Shown: positions 50,568 to 59,863, counted from the first letter of the stretch. The stretch is 64,000 nt of DNA from an uncultured Methylocystaceae bacterium (GCA_937870755.1 CALMZV010000165.1:1-64000), one strand, 5' to 3'. Notes: a model not told the origin generated them from the letters alone. Numbers and translations are program-made.

Positions 50568-51698
50568 TCAGTCCAGCCTCTTGGCGAGCGACCGGCGCGT
50601 CAGCACGATCAGCACGATGGCGTAGAGCGCAAGAATGCTGCAACTGCGCAGGATGTCGGGCCAATAGTCGCCGGCCATGAACAGGGTCTTGATCAGCCCC
50701 ATGAAATGGGTCGCCGGGAGGAACTGGCTGATCACCTGAATGACCAATGGCGTGTTGCGCAGGTCGAAGATGAAGCCCGACAGTATCAGAGCCGGCATGA
50801 AGCTCACGAGCAGCGCCATCTGGCTGGCAGCGAACTGGTTGCGGGTTGCGGCCGAGATGAACAGACCAAGTCCCAGCGATACCAGCAAATAGAGAAGCGA
50901 CGAGAGGATGATGACCCAGAGCGAGCCGCGCATCGGCACCTGAAACAGATATTTGGCGGCGAGCAGGCACACGATGATGTCGATCACACCGATGACGACG
51001 TAGGGCGCGAGCTTCGAGAACACCAGTTCCAGCGGCCGGACCGGGGTTACGAACAGCGATTCCAGCGTGCCGCGCTCCCATTCGCGCGCGACAAGCAAAG
51101 AGGTGAGAAATGCGCCGATCAGCGTTATGACCAGCACGATCAGCCCCGGAACCAGATACCAGGTGCTTTCGCCCGCTTCGTTGAACCACATGCGCTGAAC
51201 GATGGTGATGGCGCCGATGCCGGAAGGTTTATTGCCAGCGCGATCGGCCTGCTGTTGCATCGGCACGGCAAGTGCGCCGGAGACATAGCCCTCGATTGCC
51301 GAAGCGGTGCTGGCATCGACGCCGTTGAGCAGAAGTTGTAATTGTCCATCACCGGCGGCGAGACGCCGGGAAAAGTCACCCGGCACACGCAAGATGGCGT
51401 CGGTCTGGCCGGCCCGGACCATCCGTTCGGCTTCGGCCATCGAGGCCACCCAGCTCGGCGCGAGATATGGCGAGCCGTGCAGGCCGGCGACGACGTTGCG
51501 CGCCGTGGGTGATGTGTCCTCCAGCACCACGGTCACGCGGGCATTCGTCACGTCGAACGAGAGGCCATAGCCGAACAGCAGGATCAGCACGACCGGCAGC
51601 AGGAGGCCGACGATGAGGTTGCTGCGATCACGCAGCATCTGGCGGGTTTCCTTGCGGGTGAGTGCGACGAGCCTCGTCGCGAAGCCGGACACGTTCAT
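50568..51698 (-). CDS. ybhS: YbhS-like ABC-2 permease
   Basis: 376 residues with the same ABC-2 layout as its partner (VAREWERGTLESLFVTPVRPLELVFSK; ISQFLPATHFMGLIKTLFMAGD). Start at 51698 overlaps the ATPase stop by four bases; longer frames reaching upstream run inside the ATPase gene in another frame. Ends four bases before the next permease start. Confidence 0.88.
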   Translation of the reverse strand: MNVSGFATRLVALTRKETRQMLRDRSNLIVGLLLPVVLILLFGYGLSFDVTNARVTVVLEDTSPTARNVVAGLHGSPYLAPSWVASMAEAERMVRAGQTDAILRVPGDFSRRLAAGDGQLQLLLNGVDASTASAIEGYVSGALAVPMQQQADRAGNKPSGIGAITIVQRMWFNEAGESTWYLVPGLIVLVITLIGAFLTSLLVAREWERGTLESLFVTPVRPLELVFSKLAPYVVIGVIDIIVCLLAAKYLFQVPMRGSLWVIILSSLLYLLVSLGLGLFISAATRNQFAASQMALLVSFMPALILSGFIFDLRNTPLVIQVISQFLPATHFMGLIKTLFMAGDYWPDILRSCSILALYAIVLIVLTRRSLAKRLD

Positions 51699-53464
51699 GC
51701 GGCCGCCTTCTGCCGGTCGCGCTCGGCGCGGCCCTGCTCGACAATGGCGATGAAGGCGCTGTTCATGTCCCTGCCTACGTCTCCGGCCTGCTTCCTGACG
51801 TCTATCGGCGCCCCGAGCGCCAGCATTTCGCCGGCGTCCTGAATGGCGATCCGGTCGCAATATTCGGCTTCTTCCATGAAGTGCGTGGTGATGACGATCG
51901 TCACCCCGCCCTGGGCAAGCGATGTGATGGTGCGCCAGAAGGCGCGGCGGGCGAGCGGGTCGATGCCGCTGGTCGGCTCGTCCAGAAACAGAATATCCGG
52001 CTCATGCAAGAGGCCGGTCGCCATGGCGAGCCGCTGCTTGTAACCGGCGGGAAGGATGCCGCTCTGGGCGGAGGGGGCGAGGTCGAACTGCTCCAGCACG
52101 GCGGCGACACGCGAGCGCAGCGCGTTGCCACGCAGGCCGTAGGCGCCGCCGAAGAATTCCAGATTCTCACGGACGGAAAGGTTGCCATAGAGCGCGAATT
52201 TCTGGGAGACATAGCCGATCCGGCCGCGCGCCTCGGCGCGCGCCTTGCGCAGGTTGAGCCCGGCCACTTCCAGATGGCCGCTGGTTGCCGGAAGCAGACC
52301 ACACAGCATGCGGAAGGTGGTCGTCTTGCCGGCACCGTTGGGGCCGAGCAGACCGAAGATCTCTCCTTGGGCAACATCGAAGGATGTGCTGGCGACGGCG
52401 GTGAAGTCACCGAACTTGCGGACCAGATCGCGCACGACAATGACGGGCTTGTCGCCGTTGGATCCAGTTTCCACCGCGACGGCATCACGCGCAGGCTTCG
52501 CCGCTGTCCCGCCTTCCTGTTCCTCTTGCTGACGCAACATCATCATGAAGGCGTCTTCCAGCTCTTCCGTGCGCGGTTCGACCGGAACACCGTTGAGCAG
52601 TTCCCGCAGTCGCGCGTCATCGGCGTCTTCGCGCCTGATGAAGCTGACATTGCCGCCTTTGGGCACGGCGTCGACGATAAGATCTGGCCTGTCGATCAGC
52701 CGGGCCTGCAATTCGCGCGCGGGTGTTCCCTGGGGCGGGGTCGCTGTGAAGGTCAGGTCCCTTGCGCGGCTTCGCAGACTGTCAGGCTGACCACTCGCCA
52801 GCAACCGGCCCTTGTTCATGACGAAGACCTGGGCGCAGCGCTCGGCCTCGTCCATATAGGACGTGCTGATGATGACGCTGAGCTTTTCCTCATCGACGAG
52901 TTGCTGCACGATCTTCCACAGATCGCGCCGCGACAGGGGATCGACGCCGACGCTCGGCTCATCCAGCAGCAAGAGGTCGGGAGAGCGGACCAAAGTGCAG
53001 GCCAGCCCCAGCTTCTGCTTCATACCGCCAGAGAGCTTGCCCGCCGGGCGTTTGGTGAAACGCGCCAAGTCGGTCATTTCCAGCATGCGGGAGAAGCGTT
53101 CCTTCCGCTCTTCCTGCGGCACACCATGCAGGTCGGCATAGAGATCGAGGTTTTCCTGGACGGAAAGATCCTCGTAGAGGCCGAAACGCTGCGGCATGTA
53201 GCTGATGCGGTCCTGCACCAATTGCGGATCGGCCGCGACGTCGATGCCCAGCACGGAAAGCGAACCGGCATCCGGCTTCAGCAGGCCGGCGATCATCCGC
53301 ATCAGCGTCGTCTTGCCGGCTCCATCGGGTCCGACGAGGGCGGTCAGCTCTCCGGCGCGCACGGCAAGGGAGATGCCGTCGACGGCAAAGAATGCAGTGC
53401 CGTCAGGCCCCTTGAAAGACTTGCGGAGATCCCTGGCGACGGCCGTCACTTCGGCATCGCTCAT
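51695..53464 (-). CDS. ybhF: YbhF-like tandem ABC ATPase
   Basis: 589 residues, two ATPase domains. First: Walker A GPDGAGKTT, signature LSGGMKQ, Walker B LLLLDEPSVGVDP. Second: Walker A GPNGAGKTT, Walker B ILFLDEPTSGIDP with a degenerate signature (LPAGYKQR). No membrane part, unlike the RbbA-type protein at 11847. Energises the two ABC-2 permeases downstream. Overlaps genes on both sides by four bases. Confidence 0.9.
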   Translation of the reverse strand: MSDAEVTAVARDLRKSFKGPDGTAFFAVDGISLAVRAGELTALVGPDGAGKTTLMRMIAGLLKPDAGSLSVLGIDVAADPQLVQDRISYMPQRFGLYEDLSVQENLDLYADLHGVPQEERKERFSRMLEMTDLARFTKRPAGKLSGGMKQKLGLACTLVRSPDLLLLDEPSVGVDPLSRRDLWKIVQQLVDEEKLSVIISTSYMDEAERCAQVFVMNKGRLLASGQPDSLRSRARDLTFTATPPQGTPARELQARLIDRPDLIVDAVPKGGNVSFIRREDADDARLRELLNGVPVEPRTEELEDAFMMMLRQQEEQEGGTAAKPARDAVAVETGSNGDKPVIVVRDLVRKFGDFTAVASTSFDVAQGEIFGLLGPNGAGKTTTFRMLCGLLPATSGHLEVAGLNLRKARAEARGRIGYVSQKFALYGNLSVRENLEFFGGAYGLRGNALRSRVAAVLEQFDLAPSAQSGILPAGYKQRLAMATGLLHEPDILFLDEPTSGIDPLARRAFWRTITSLAQGGVTIVITTHFMEEAEYCDRIAIQDAGEMLALGAPIDVRKQAGDVGRDMNSAFIAIVEQGRAERDRQKAAA

Positions 53465-54465
53465 GGCATTGTTCCGGTAGAAATGCGAACCGTCACCGGC
53501 TGGCCCAGACGAAGGACGTCGTTCACATCCTGCACGACGACGCGAACCTCATAGACCAGGCTCGTGCGCAGCTCCTCCGTCTGCACCGGTTTCGGCGTGA
53601 ATTCCGCGACCGAGGAGATATAGCCCACCCTGCCGGCAACGGGCTTGCCTGGATGGCTGTCGGTGAACACCTGCGCCGCCATGCCCGGCCTGATCCTGCC
53701 GAGGTCGGGCTGGCTGACATAGACGCGAACCCATTTGGGCTCGGTCAGCGCCAGCGCGAAGACCGCACGTTGCGAGCTGGTGATGTCGCCCGGTTCGAGC
53801 AGCCGCGAACGAACCACGCCGTTGACGGGAGCTCGAAGCGTGCCCTGGTCGATCTGGTGGCGCAACAGAGCCAGGTTCGCTTCCGCGGCTGCAAGCTGGG
53901 CTTCGGCAGCGCCAATCTCTTCTGTGCGCGGGCCAGTCTCGACCAGGCGCAGGGTCGCACGAACCTCTTCGACCCTTGCTCGGGCGGCCTCGGCTTCTGA
54001 CCTGGCCAAATCGACCTTCTGTTCGCTGATCGCGCCGCTCGCCGCCGCCTGCAAACGACTGGCGCGCGAAAAGTCCTGCTCGGCACGGGTGGCGGTTGCT
54101 TCCGCCGACGCCAGCTGGGCGCGGACCTGGGCGATCTCTTCCGGCCGCGCGCCGTTGCGAAGACGCAGGAGTGTTTGCCGCTGAACATTGACCTGAGCTT
54201 CGGCCTGTTTGGCTTGAAGCGCCAAGGTGCGGGTATCGAGCAAGCCGATCACCTGACCTGCCGTTACGGCATCGCCCTCTTCCGCACGAAGCTCGAGAAT
54301 CCGCCCGCCGCCGTCGAATGCGAGCGACACTTGCCGGATGTCCACATTGCCATGCAGCGCCAGCACGTTGGCATCGGTAGGTGCGCGAGCGCTCCACCAC
54401 CACAACCCGCCGAGGGCGAGTATGGCCAGGAGAACGACGATCAGTATCTTCTTCATGGGGGTCAT
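53461..54465 (-). CDS. ybhG: YbhG-like membrane fusion protein
   Basis: 334 residues. N-terminal membrane segment (MKKILIVVLLAILALGGLWWW), lipoyl half (VSLAFDGGGRILELRAEEGD), long coiled coil (about 90-200), second lipoyl half (LRAPVNGVVRSRLLEPGD). First gene of the exporter operon. Starts at 54465 or 54456 are both possible; neither has a strong ribosome site. An AT-rich promoter-like stretch (54498-54540) lies upstream and is shared with the divergent hydrolase gene. Confidence 0.88.
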   Translation of the reverse strand: MTPMKKILIVVLLAILALGGLWWWSARAPTDANVLALHGNVDIRQVSLAFDGGGRILELRAEEGDAVTAGQVIGLLDTRTLALQAKQAEAQVNVQRQTLLRLRNGARPEEIAQVRAQLASAEATATRAEQDFSRASRLQAAASGAISEQKVDLARSEAEAARARVEEVRATLRLVETGPRTEEIGAAEAQLAAAEANLALLRHQIDQGTLRAPVNGVVRSRLLEPGDITSSQRAVFALALTEPKWVRVYVSQPDLGRIRPGMAAQVFTDSHPGKPVAGRVGYISSVAEFTPKPVQTEELRTSLVYEVRVVVQDVNDVLRLGQPVTVRISTGTMP

Positions 54466-54678
54466 CTCGGATGCGATCGGCCGACTTTTCAGGGATAGAT
54501 TTTAAATTCATTTTTAAGTTAGACTGTGCTGGTGCTAATAGGAAGAGCCAAATTGCCGCGTGAAGGCGCCCATCGTTGCGGGCCGGAGCATGAGAAAGCC
54601 GATCGCCAACGCGCGGCAGAGGAGGAATTCGTGGAATCCGTTGTCGAGACTTGGCGCGACACCGCAGGGCGGAACTGA

Positions 54679-55875
54679 ATGATCGAAAACCACGCAACCG
54701 TCGCAGGTGGCCCGACTATTGTGGATCGACACCATTCGACAAGACTGAGAGGTCCGCGCTGGCAGCTCCGTGTCGTGACCGTCATGCTGATCGCTGTCGG
54801 GTTGTCCGGGTGCGCCACGCGACCAGGACCTGAAACGCTCAATCCCGTCGCCGCTGGCCCTTCATCCAATCGAAGCGTCACCGTCCTTGCTGCGACGAAT
54901 CGATCGCTGACAGCGGCGACCCCGCCAGCCTTTGGCGATGGACGCGGGAGCCTCAGCTATGAGCAGTTCACCCTGCAGGAGACTGCGTCGGCATCCGGCG
55001 ATCTTACGGGTGCGTCAAATAGAGCGCGCGTCAACGATCCCTCGAGAGATTTCGTCACGACGGGGCGGCGGGAACTCGACGAAGCATCGTTTGAACAGGC
55101 CGTTGCCCGTATGCGGGCGACCAACGACATGGCCGTCGTGTTCGTTCACGGCTACAACTATAGCTACCAGGAAGCGGTATTCCGGCTTGCTCAGTTGAGC
55201 GCCAGCGCCGACACATTTGCCGTACCGATCCTCTTTTCCTGGCCGTCGCAGGCGGATTTCCGCGGCTATGTCACCGATCGGGATTCGACTACCTATGCGC
55301 GCGACGATCTCGTGCAACTTCTGACCGTTGTAACCCGGTCGCGCTCCCGAGGTCGGGTAGCCGTCCTCGGCCATAGCATGGGGGGATGGTTGGTCATGGA
55401 GGCGCTTCGCCAACTCCGCCTGCAAGGTCGCAACGACGTCATCGCCCGTCTCCAGGTCGGGCTGGCCGCACCGGACATCGACATCGATGTCTTCCACCGA
55501 CAGGTCTCTGTCATCGGCCCGCTGTCGCCGCCGCTCACGGTTCTGATCTCAAAAGACGATCGTGCCCTTGCCGTATCGAGCCGGTTGGCCGGCGGCAAGC
55601 CGCGCCTTGGCCTCGCCGATGCCAACGACCCGCGGATACAGGAGGTTGCTCGCCAGAACGGCGTACAGATTATCGATATCTCGACCTTACCCTCCACCGA
55701 CCCGTTCAATCACAACCGTTTCGTCGCTTTCGCGGCACGATATTCGGCGTCCGCACGGCGGCATGAATCGGGTGATGGCGTCAGGCAGGCCGGCGTCTTT
55801 TTGTTTGATGCCACGGGGCGCATCCTGTCCGCTCCGTTTGAGCAAGCAGCCAGAGTAATGGTCCAATCACCATGA
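54679..55875 (+). CDS. Lipoprotein alpha/beta hydrolase (DUF900 type)
   Basis: 398 residues. An N-terminal hydrophobic stretch ending in lipobox LSGC (Cys about 44) suggests an outer- or inner-membrane lipoprotein with an unusually long n-region; a later start is possible. DUF900 hydrolase body with VVFVHGYNYSYQEA, nucleophile Ser in GHSMGGW and a late Asp/His region. Esterase or lipase-like; substrate unknown. Sits between the exporter and the CecR-like regulator. Confidence 0.82.
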   Translation: MIENHATVAGGPTIVDRHHSTRLRGPRWQLRVVTVMLIAVGLSGCATRPGPETLNPVAAGPSSNRSVTVLAATNRSLTAATPPAFGDGRGSLSYEQFTLQETASASGDLTGASNRARVNDPSRDFVTTGRRELDEASFEQAVARMRATNDMAVVFVHGYNYSYQEAVFRLAQLSASADTFAVPILFSWPSQADFRGYVTDRDSTTYARDDLVQLLTVVTRSRSRGRVAVLGHSMGGWLVMEALRQLRLQGRNDVIARLQVGLAAPDIDIDVFHRQVSVIGPLSPPLTVLISKDDRALAVSSRLAGGKPRLGLADANDPRIQEVARQNGVQIIDISTLPSTDPFNHNRFVAFAARYSASARRHESGDGVRQAGVFLFDATGRILSAPFEQAARVMVQSP

Positions 55876-55934
55876 TATCCCTGCTGCCGCGCGAAAGCCG
55901 AACGTCGAATGACCCGAAGCATTGAGTTGATGCC

Positions 55935-56612
55935 ATGCAAAAGACCCTACGCTCACAACGTGCCGACGGCGGCCTGACATACAACCGCATCCTGGAGGCT
56001 GCAGGTGAATTGTTCGCGTCGACGGGTTTTGCCGAAACGACGAACAAGATGATCGCCGCTCACGCGGAAGTGGATCTTGCCTCGATCAACTACCATTTCG
56101 GCAGCCGCAACGGGCTCTATCAAGCGGTTCTGGTGGATGCCCACCGTCGGCTGATCAGCGTCGATCACTTGCAGCAGCTCGCCGCGACCAACCTGTCGGC
56201 GCGCGAGAAGCTGAAAAAACTGATCGAAGCTATGGTGAACAGTGCGACAGTCGACCGAGGCTGGCACGCGAGGGTTCTCAGCCGCGAATTTCTGTCACCG
56301 ACCTCCAATCTGAAAGCACTCCAGGAAAGCGTGATTCCGGCGAAGCTGCCATTCTTCCTCGGCATCCTCAGCGAAATCACAGCGATCCCTCCGGGCGATC
56401 CTGCCCTCCTTCGCTGCTTCGCCAGCGTCATGGCGCCCTGCGCCATGCTGCTGGTCGTCGGACCAAATGTCTTTTCCTTCGCCGACGAAATCCATCGCAT
56501 GCCGAAAAAGGTTCTGACTGAGCATCTCTTTTGCTTCGCCATTGCCGGTCTTGAAGCGGTCGGGCGCGATCATGCGCATCGCAATGAGGAAAGTCCGTCA
56601 ACGGCTCGATGA
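55935..56612 (+). CDS. cecR: CecR-like TetR-family regulator
   Basis: 225 residues. TetR helix-turn-helix (about 15-62: TYNRILEAAGELFASTGFAE ... INYHFGSRNGLYQAV) and the DUF1956-type C-terminal domain (HARVLSREFLSPTS ... CFASVMAPCAMLLVV). In E. coli CecR (YbiH) controls ybhGFSR; the same exporter lies close by here, which supports the assignment. The binding site was not found by eye. Confidence 0.82.
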   Translation: MQKTLRSQRADGGLTYNRILEAAGELFASTGFAETTNKMIAAHAEVDLASINYHFGSRNGLYQAVLVDAHRRLISVDHLQQLAATNLSAREKLKKLIEAMVNSATVDRGWHARVLSREFLSPTSNLKALQESVIPAKLPFFLGILSEITAIPPGDPALLRCFASVMAPCAMLLVVGPNVFSFADEIHRMPKKVLTEHLFCFAIAGLEAVGRDHAHRNEESPSTAR

Positions 56613-56746
56613 CGCCCTTAACCTGGAGAATGACGATAGCGGCCAAGCCCACTCATTTTGGAGCTTTGGTGGCCGGCATGTTCAGAGCGACCTATCCGAT
56701 GCCGAGAGCGCAATGACATCGTGTGCCGTTTGATTTGCGGCAGTCA

Positions 56747-57907
56747 TCAGTATCCAAGGAACTCTTCGGCGTGAATGCTCTCGGCCTGGACCCCAGCCGA
56801 CTTGAGCAGGGTTTCCATCGCGGCGACCATTGCGGAAGGGCCAGCCAGGTAGAAGACAGGGCGGGCGATGTCGCCGACATGCCGTTCGATCATTTCGCGC
56901 GTGATGAACCCGCGCTCGCCCTGCCAGTCGGGCGCATCGGTCATCGTTGGCACCAGCTTGAAGCCCGAGTTCTCTCCCGCAGTCTGCTCCAACTCGGCGA
57001 GGAACGCAGCGTCTTCTGCACTTCGGTTGCTGTAGAACAGAGTTAGGTCACGCGCGCGCCCGCTTTTGGCAGCATCCCGGATCATGCTGCGAAACGGCGT
57101 GATGCCGAGACCACCCGCGAGGAACGCCGCCGGGCGTGCGGCATCGTCATGCAGCGTCAGATCACCGTAGGGGCCTTCGATCTCGATTTCCGATCCGACT
57201 GGTAGGCTTGCAAGACTGCGCTTGAGAGCGGAATCGGTGAGCCTCGTCGCAATCACCAGATCCGGGTCATCCGGCGCGCTTGCGATGGAAAAGGTCCGCA
57301 CGAGGCCTTTGCCGTCCACTTCCTTCAGAGCAGGCAGCGTCACATAGACGGCTTGACCGGCCTTGAAGGTGAAACCGTCCGGTCTCTTCAGATGAATCGC
57401 GAGCGTTCCGCGAGCGACGTCCTCCTTGGCCGTAACACTGGTCGTATAGACCACACCCCGCTTGAGGAAGCTGCCGCGCCGCCACTGCGTCAGCCGCAGC
57501 CCGTCGCGCATCCCCATGCCGAGAAGCGTGAGGTTTGCCGCTCCAGCGATCAACTCGATCGCCTGCACGACATAGAACGTCGTGTCGAACTCGCCCGCCC
57601 GTGCCTTGGAGGCGAGAAACAGCGCCGCCGGGATCAGGATCAGCAGCCCGTTGAGGGCGATGAAGGGCATCCGTTTCAGCTTGGCGCCGACAAGTCCCTG
57701 GCGCTGCCCTTTCGACCAGACGAAACCCGATCCGCCCGTGGCGGCAAGGGCCGGGATCAAAATGAGGAAGCCCCACGGAATAGCGGTCTTGACCGCGACG
57801 ACCGCGGCCTCGGAGAGGAACAATTCGGAAATCGCCGTCGAGAGCCAAAAGGTCGCGATGGTGAGGGTGGCAAGCATGCCGGCGACGGGGTGGACGATCT
57901 TGAGCAT
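56747..57907 (-). CDS. Membrane-anchored flavin/ferredoxin-reductase-type oxidoreductase
   Basis: 386 residues. N-terminal part (about 1-125) has four hydrophobic helices; the C-terminal part (about 140-386) is an FNR-type module with the FAD motif RTFSIAS and the NAD(P) motif GGLGITPFRSM, ending in the typical EEF-type terminus (HAEEFLGY). It would pass electrons from NAD(P)H to a membrane acceptor. Last of the minus-strand redox genes. Confidence 0.85.
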   Translation of the reverse strand: MLKIVHPVAGMLATLTIATFWLSTAISELFLSEAAVVAVKTAIPWGFLILIPALAATGGSGFVWSKGQRQGLVGAKLKRMPFIALNGLLILIPAALFLASKARAGEFDTTFYVVQAIELIAGAANLTLLGMGMRDGLRLTQWRRGSFLKRGVVYTTSVTAKEDVARGTLAIHLKRPDGFTFKAGQAVYVTLPALKEVDGKGLVRTFSIASAPDDPDLVIATRLTDSALKRSLASLPVGSEIEIEGPYGDLTLHDDAARPAAFLAGGLGITPFRSMIRDAAKSGRARDLTLFYSNRSAEDAAFLAELEQTAGENSGFKLVPTMTDAPDWQGERGFITREMIERHVGDIARPVFYLAGPSAMVAAMETLLKSAGVQAESIHAEEFLGY

Positions 57908-57919
57908 GGTGGCTCCTCG

Positions 57920-58366
57920 CTAAAGGCTGACCGCCCACACGCCGAGCGCCGAGGCGGCGACGGCGAGGACGATGCGGAGATTGTGGATCATGAGCCAGGT
58001 ATCGAGCTTCCTAGACACCTGATCGATTGGAACGGTCTTTGCGGCATAGGCACTATTGCTAGGGACGAAGTAGCCAACGGTGATGGCGAGAACGGCGAGA
58101 ATGCAGCCGGCCGCGCCAAACCAGATCATCCGGGTGGCGCTATTGCTCCAGTCAAACCAGAGTATACCGGCCAGCCCGATCAGCGTCGGAATGACAACAA
58201 TCGGGATCGCTCGCATGACCAGATTGCCATGCCGGGCGAACCATTCGAGGAAATCGGCGGGTGGAAGGCTCTTCCAGTATCCGCCCAGGATAACCCCGAT
58301 TGCGAGCATGACGCCCGCGAACATCGCCGACCCCGTGACCGCAAGAATGCTGAACAGAAGCCCCAT
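57920..58366 (-). CDS. DUF1772 / anthrone-oxygenase-like membrane protein
   Basis: 148 residues, four membrane helices (LFSILAVTGSAMFAGVMLAI; IPIVVIPTLIGLAGILWF; MIWFGAAGCILAVLAITVGY; NLRIVLAVAASALGVWAV), with conserved polar residues between helices three and four. Family includes proteins annotated as anthrone oxygenases. GAAGGAGA precedes the ATG at 58366. Starts 12 bases before the oxidoreductase, so likely its partner. Confidence 0.75.
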   Translation of the reverse strand: MGLLFSILAVTGSAMFAGVMLAIGVILGGYWKSLPPADFLEWFARHGNLVMRAIPIVVIPTLIGLAGILWFDWSNSATRMIWFGAAGCILAVLAITVGYFVPSNSAYAAKTVPIDQVSRKLDTWLMIHNLRIVLAVAASALGVWAVSL

Positions 58367-58404
58367 GCCTCTTCTCCTTCCTGTTCGCGTGCCGATTGTC
58401 GCGG

Positions 58405-58773
58405 TCAGGCCGTGCAAATGTTGGCGACCGCAACTTTCTGGAAGAGGTGCGGGCTGGCGACGGCGGATGACGGATAGGCCGAGAGCTTTGCGATGAACTC
58501 GGGATGGGTGAAAGCGGCTCGGAACGTCTCGGTCGAGTCCCACACCGCATAGTTCAAGTAGGTCGGGCTATCGCCAAGCGCGCGATGGAGCTGGGTCGAG
58601 ATGAAGCCCGGCTGCCGCTTCATGAACTCGGCGTCGTCGGTCCAGGCGTCGAGCAATGCCTGCTCATCGGCGGCATCGATCAGGAACAGGTTGATGAGCA
58701 CGACCGGCGCGGCGGCGATGCCAAGCTGGCGTTCGATCGGAAACGTCTCGTCCAGGGGTTTCATGAGGGGCAT
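58405..58773 (-). CDS. Antibiotic-biosynthesis-monooxygenase (ABM) domain protein
   Basis: 122 residues, ferredoxin-like ABM fold (VLINLFLIDAADEQALLDAW; FMKRQPGFISTQLHRALGD; LNYAVWDSTETFRAAF). ABM proteins oxidise or isomerise small aromatic or quinone compounds without cofactor. ATG at 58773 preferred for its GGAGAG site. First gene of the minus-strand redox operon, divergent from the MarR gene. Confidence 0.85.
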   Translation of the reverse strand: MPLMKPLDETFPIERQLGIAAAPVVLINLFLIDAADEQALLDAWTDDAEFMKRQPGFISTQLHRALGDSPTYLNYAVWDSTETFRAAFTHPEFIAKLSAYPSSAVASPHLFQKVAVANICTA

Positions 58774-58835
58774 GGATAGCTCTCCGTTCAAGTTGGTTCT
58801 ATGATGTCAATCCGTAGCAATAGACACATATTATC

Positions 58836-58853
58836 TTGACACCATAATGTCAA
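58836..58853. promoter_or_regulatory. Palindrome, likely MarR operator
   Basis: TTGACA-CCATAA-TGTCAA, perfect 6-bp arms in the 99-base gap between the ABM and MarR genes, with a further ATGTCAA half-site at 58804. It lies 19 bases upstream of the MarR start. Confidence 0.6.
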
Positions 58854-58872
58854 TGAAGATAGGTAATGACAA

Positions 58873-59349
58873 ATGAACGATCCTGCCCGCAGCCCGGAAG
58901 GCGACGCCTTGACCGAAATGATCCTCACCATGTTCCGGGTGAACAACCTGACGCTGACCTGGGGCGACCGGCTTGTCGGGCCGCTCGGGCTGACCAGCGC
59001 CCGGTGGCAGATTCTCGGCGCCATCGCCCTGGCCGACCGTTCGCAGCCAGTGGCGTGGCTCGCCCGCGATTTCGGCGCGAACCGCCAGAACGTCCAGCGC
59101 ATCGTCAACGATCTGGCAAAAGAGGGCCTGGTCGAGTTCCAGCCCAATCCGCACCATCGCCGGGCGCATCTCGTCGTGCTGACCGAGAAAGGCCAGCAGA
59201 CCTACGACGCAGCGGTCAGTTCCTACTACCCGCGCGCCAACGCGCTCGCGGAGGGGCTTTCGGTTGAAGACATCAAAATCGCGCACCGCGTCTTGCTGGC
59301 GCTTCGGCAAAAACTCGAAGGAGAGAACGATGCTGAAAAGCACGACTGA
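58873..59349 (+). CDS. MarR-family regulator
   Basis: 158 residues. Winged helix with the DNA-reading region QPVAWLARDFGANRQNVQRIVNDL and wing HHRRAHLVVLTEKG. Divergent from the ABM-DUF1772-reductase operon and overlapping the cytochrome b gene by 20 bases, so it likely controls both in response to a phenolic or quinone ligand. Confidence 0.9.
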   Translation: MNDPARSPEGDALTEMILTMFRVNNLTLTWGDRLVGPLGLTSARWQILGAIALADRSQPVAWLARDFGANRQNVQRIVNDLAKEGLVEFQPNPHHRRAHLVVLTEKGQQTYDAAVSSYYPRANALAEGLSVEDIKIAHRVLLALRQKLEGENDAEKHD

Positions 59350-59863
59350 TCGCTATGGTGCGATCGCCGTCACCATCCACTGGCTTACCGCCATCATCAT
59401 TATTCTGGCGCTTGCCTCAGGGTTTCAGGCGGGCAATTCTATCGACTCCGCAATCAAGGCCGGTTTCCTGCGCATACATATCCCGGCGGCGATCATCGTC
59501 CTGCTGCTGACCGTGTTTCGCATCGTCTGGTGGTGGTTCTTCGACAGGAAGCCTGCGCCGGTCATGGGTTCGCCACTATGGCAGGAACGGCTGGCGCGCG
59601 GCGTTCACATCGCTCTCTACATTGTCATCCTCGGCATGATCGCCAGCGGTATCGGCATGATCGTCTTGAGTGGCGCGGGACCGATCATTTTCGGCGAAAC
59701 CGGCACGGCCCTGCCCAACTTCCATCTTCATCCACCACGCGTCCCTCATGGGCTCGGCGCCAACCTCCTGCTCGCATTGCTTGCCGCCCATGTTGGAGCC
59801 GCGCTTTATCATCACTTCATCCGCCGCGACGGGCTACTCTGGCGCATGTGGTACGGACGTTGA
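59330..59863 (+). CDS. Cytochrome b561-type membrane protein
   Basis: 177 residues, four membrane helices with haem-ligand His residues (HWLTAIIIILALASG; RIHIPAAIIVLLLTVFRI; VHIALYIVILGMIASG; HGLGANLLLALLAAHVGAALYHHF). Diheme cytochrome b561 proteins move electrons between quinol and acceptors such as superoxide. Start at 59330 follows GAGAGAACG. Its 3' end overlaps the convergent TetR gene by 30 bases. Confidence 0.87.
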   Translation: MLKSTTDRYGAIAVTIHWLTAIIIILALASGFQAGNSIDSAIKAGFLRIHIPAAIIVLLLTVFRIVWWWFFDRKPAPVMGSPLWQERLARGVHIALYIVILGMIASGIGMIVLSGAGPIIFGETGTALPNFHLHPPRVPHGLGANLLLALLAAHVGAALYHHFIRRDGLLWRMWYGR

